From Acidimicrobiaceae bacterium (GTDB taxonomy: Bacteria; Actinomycetota; Acidimicrobiia; Acidimicrobiales; Ilumatobacteraceae): DNA of 34,158 nucleotides. The notes under the pieces are model-generated. The model saw only the letters and a program-made list of their open reading frames with translations, made no database searches and had not been told where the DNA came from. Position 1 is the first letter of the stretch, and each line of letters opens with the position of its first letter. The DNA lies in NCBI GenBank assembly GCA_947488685.1, contig CANLAH010000006.1, positions 1 to 34,158 of the forward strand, given 5' to 3'. The translations under genes and the position numbers were made by a program. Of the stretch, positions 32,167 to 34,158 are shown in pieces.

Positions 32167-33888
32167 ATGCTCGATCATCTGATTACAGGCGCAACAGTTG
32201 TTGACGGAACGGGTGCTCCTGGGCGACGCGCCGATGTCGGCATCAAAGATGGGCGCATCGTTGTGCTCGGAACAACAGACGAGCCGGCCCTCAATGTCAT
32301 CGACGGTACAGGCATGGTGGTGGCTCCAGGATTCGTTGATCCGCATACACATTACGATGCGCAACTGTTGTGGGATCCGATGGCGACGCCGTCAAGTTTT
32401 CATGGCGTCACAACTGTGATTGGTGGCAACTGTGGTTTCACACTTGCGCCACTTAAGCCCGGCGACGGCGATTACTTACGCAAGATGATGTCAAAAGTTG
32501 AGGGAATGCCTTTGCCTGCACTTGAGCACGGAACTGATTGGTCATGGGAAACATTTGCAGATTTCTTACAGCGCTTCGAGGGCAACATCGCAGTAAACGC
32601 AGGTTTCTTGGTGGGGCACTGTGCGATACGACGATATGCAATGGGACTAGATGCTGTCGGAAATCCTGCTGATGCTGAACAGATTGTCGGCATGCGCGCT
32701 GAGTTGGCAAAAGCAATTGAAGCAGGCGCACTTGGGTTTTCTTTTACTAACTCAACATCGCACTCAGATGGAGAAGGAGAACCCGTCGCGAGTCGCTGGG
32801 CGACACATGACGAACTCATTGCGCTCTGTGAAGAAACCGGAAAATATCCAGGAACAACTCTCGAAGGAATCGTTCCGGGTTGTCTCGATACGTTCTCCGA
32901 TGATGAAATTGATCTGCTTGCCAAGATGAGTGCGGCCGCGAACAGGCCGATGAACTGGAACGTGCTCACCGTTGATTCCCGCGAGCCAGATCGCGTGCCA
33001 CGCCAATTGCAAGCGGCTGCACGAGCTAAAGAACTCGGCGGACGAGTTGTCGCACTCACGATGCCAATTCAGGTGCCAATGAATATGTCATTTTTGAATT
33101 TTTGCGGATTATGGCTCATGCCTAATTGGAAAGATGTAATGGCTGGCTCAGTTGCCGAGCGCATTCAACGACTTCAAGACCCCGATACGCGCATCAAGTT
33201 GTTGGAGTGGAGCCTGTCCAAAGAAGCAGGAGTATTTCGACGTCTTGCTGATTGGGCCGACTACATCATCGGGGACACTTTTTCTCAAGAAAATGCTGGA
33301 CTCTCTGGGCGAAGTGTGCGAGATATTGCCACAGAGCGCGCAACATCAGCCTTTGGAACTTTGCTTGACATCGTGATTGCCGATGAACTGCGTACCGTGT
33401 TGTGGCCAACGCCTCAAGACAATGATGCGGAGTCATGGCGCATGCGTGCTGAATTGTGGCTTGATGAGCGCGCCATGATTGGTGGCTCTGATGCAGGAGC
33501 ACACCTCGATCGCATGTGCGGAGCCCCGTACCCAACCAAGTTTCTAAATGACTGTCTACATGGGCACAAACTGATCAGCATGGAGACTGCTGTCAAACTG
33601 ATGACATCTGACCCTGCCGCACTATTCGGACTTAAAGATCGTGGTGTCTTACGAATTGGTGCAATCGCTGATGTCGTCGTGTTTGACCCCGCCACAGTAG
33701 GCAGTCAAGAGCCTCGACTGGTGACGGACTTACCCGGAAACTCGGCGCGACTCACAGCCGATTCTGTTGGCATGAACCATGTCTTCGTTAACGGAGTTGC
33801 GATCTTGTGCGATGGGGTTGCCACGGGAGCAACACCGGGAACTGTATTGAAATCTGGTCGCGACACCGAGACCGTAACGGCACGATAG
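32167..33888 (+). CDS. Amidohydrolase, N-acyl-D-amino-acid deacylase-like
   Basis: A 573-residue TIM-barrel amidohydrolase of the D-aminoacylase-like branch. PGFVDPHTHYDAQLLWDP supplies His60 and His62 as first metal ligands. Cys89 (GGNCGFTLAP) is the metal-bridging Cys position of D-aminoacylases, and IGGSDAGAHLDRMC supplies the late Asp. A C-terminal ADVVVFDP strand closes the beta-sandwich. The start at 32167 has GAGGG eight bases upstream; a longer frame back to 32110 was rejected. Although often annotated as a D-aminoacylase, family members in catabolic clusters have uncertain substrates. It is followed by an enoyl-CoA hydratase gene 8 bp later. Confidence 0.87.
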   Translation: MLDHLITGATVVDGTGAPGRRADVGIKDGRIVVLGTTDEPALNVIDGTGMVVAPGFVDPHTHYDAQLLWDPMATPSSFHGVTTVIGGNCGFTLAPLKPGDGDYLRKMMSKVEGMPLPALEHGTDWSWETFADFLQRFEGNIAVNAGFLVGHCAIRRYAMGLDAVGNPADAEQIVGMRAELAKAIEAGALGFSFTNSTSHSDGEGEPVASRWATHDELIALCEETGKYPGTTLEGIVPGCLDTFSDDEIDLLAKMSAAANRPMNWNVLTVDSREPDRVPRQLQAAARAKELGGRVVALTMPIQVPMNMSFLNFCGLWLMPNWKDVMAGSVAERIQRLQDPDTRIKLLEWSLSKEAGVFRRLADWADYIIGDTFSQENAGLSGRSVRDIATERATSAFGTLLDIVIADELRTVLWPTPQDNDAESWRMRAELWLDERAMIGGSDAGAHLDRMCGAPYPTKFLNDCLHGHKLISMETAVKLMTSDPAALFGLKDRGVLRIGAIADVVVFDPATVGSQEPRLVTDLPGNSARLTADSVGMNHVFVNGVAILCDGVATGATPGTVLKSGRDTETVTAR

Positions 33889-33896
33889 GAAAACGA

Positions 33897-34158
33897 ATGA
33901 CCACCGAAACCGACGACCTGCTGTACACCGTGATTGGCGGCGTTGCTCGCATCACGCTTAATCGCCCTGATGCAGCAAATTCAATTACTCCAGATCAACG
34001 CAATCGATTGATTTCACTCTTTGCTGAAGCGTCTGCTGATCTCAATGTTCGAGTCGTGGTGCTGACGGCCAATGGCAAACATTTTTGTACGGGAGCCGAT
34101 CTGCGTGTGTCACGTATTCAAGAAACACCTCGACCAGAAGGTGCGCCTGAGCGCGGCG
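33897..34158 (+). CDS. Enoyl-CoA hydratase/isomerase, 3' end outside window
   Basis: The N-terminal 87 residues of a crotonase-family protein, cut by the window end. It begins TTETDDLLYTVIGGVARITLNRPDA after the Met, and VRVVVLTANGKHFCTGADL contains the first oxyanion-hole strand (G-x-FCTGADL). The ATG at 33897 has AGGA six bases upstream. It follows the amidohydrolase by 8 bp, so one transcript is likely, perhaps under control of the palindrome at 32064-32084. It is not the same protein as the partial crotonase at the window start, as far as can be judged from non-overlapping parts. The substrate is unknown. Confidence 0.9.
   Translation, partial: MTTETDDLLYTVIGGVARITLNRPDAANSITPDQRNRLISLFAEASADLNVRVVVLTANGKHFCTGADLRVSRIQETPRPEGAPERG

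Noticed and set aside
1-34158. Partial enoyl-CoA hydratases at both window ends considered as one gene of a circular molecule
   Set aside because: The two pieces do not overlap or join in a way that can be checked, and their sequences look like different crotonase subgroups.

Overview
The window looks like a chromosomal segment of an F420-using, lipid- and steroid-degrading actinobacterium. GC is moderate, roughly 50% by eye. Pointers are two luciferase-like F420-type oxidoreductases, three soluble class I P450s, a mycobacterial igr-like sterol side-chain operon, and a secreted subtilase with a Thr-Thr-Val-Pro linker of the kind common in Acidimicrobiia (Ilumatobacter and relatives). The lineage is an inference. 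No rRNA, tRNA, CRISPR array, insertion sequence or phage gene was seen. No stretch longer than 169 bp lacks a gene.

Layout. (1) 1-1968 (+): 3' end of an enoyl-CoA hydratase, then livG-livF ATPases. (2) 1987-4687 (-): a molybdopterin oxidoreductase followed by a carboxymuconolactone decarboxylase-like gene whose 3' end is frameshifted. (3) 4768-11055 (+): P450, a PEP-utilising phosphohistidine-domain protein without an ATP-grasp domain, an F420-type oxidoreductase, a second P450 and an SDR. The last four are coupled or nearly so. (4) 11074-14248 (-): carotenoid oxygenase and two phytanoyl-CoA dioxygenase-like proteins, with a divergent cupin (14309-14731). (5) 14738-22224: aldehyde dehydrogenase (-), divergent pirin (+), a 1427-residue secreted protein carrying two complete subtilisin domains, and a metallo-beta-lactamase-fold protein. 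(6) 22217-28300 (-): a tight six-gene operon matching the sterol side-chain cassette (acyl-CoA dehydrogenase, ChsH2-like, acyl-CoA dehydrogenase, ChsH1-like, Ltp2-like aldolase, CYP124/125-like P450). (7) 28422-34158: F420-type oxidoreductase (+), CoA-transferase and aldehyde dehydrogenase (-), amidohydrolase and the 5' end of a second enoyl-CoA hydratase (+).

How it fits together. The igr-like operon contains the activities for hydroxylating a sterol or isoprenoid side chain and removing its last three carbons as CoA chemistry (dehydrogenation, hydration, retro-aldol cleavage). Two divergent intergenic regions, 28301-28421 and 32048-32166, carry near-identical 21-bp palindromes with the core TCTGACA/TGTCAGA. 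This suggests one regulator, not encoded here, ties the sterol-type operon to the neighbouring CoA-transferase/aldehyde dehydrogenase/amidohydrolase units.

The most novel items are the shared palindrome, the twin-protease protein with its interrupted Fn3 repeats, and the P450/phosphohistidine-domain/F420/P450/SDR cluster, which resembles no pathway I recognise.
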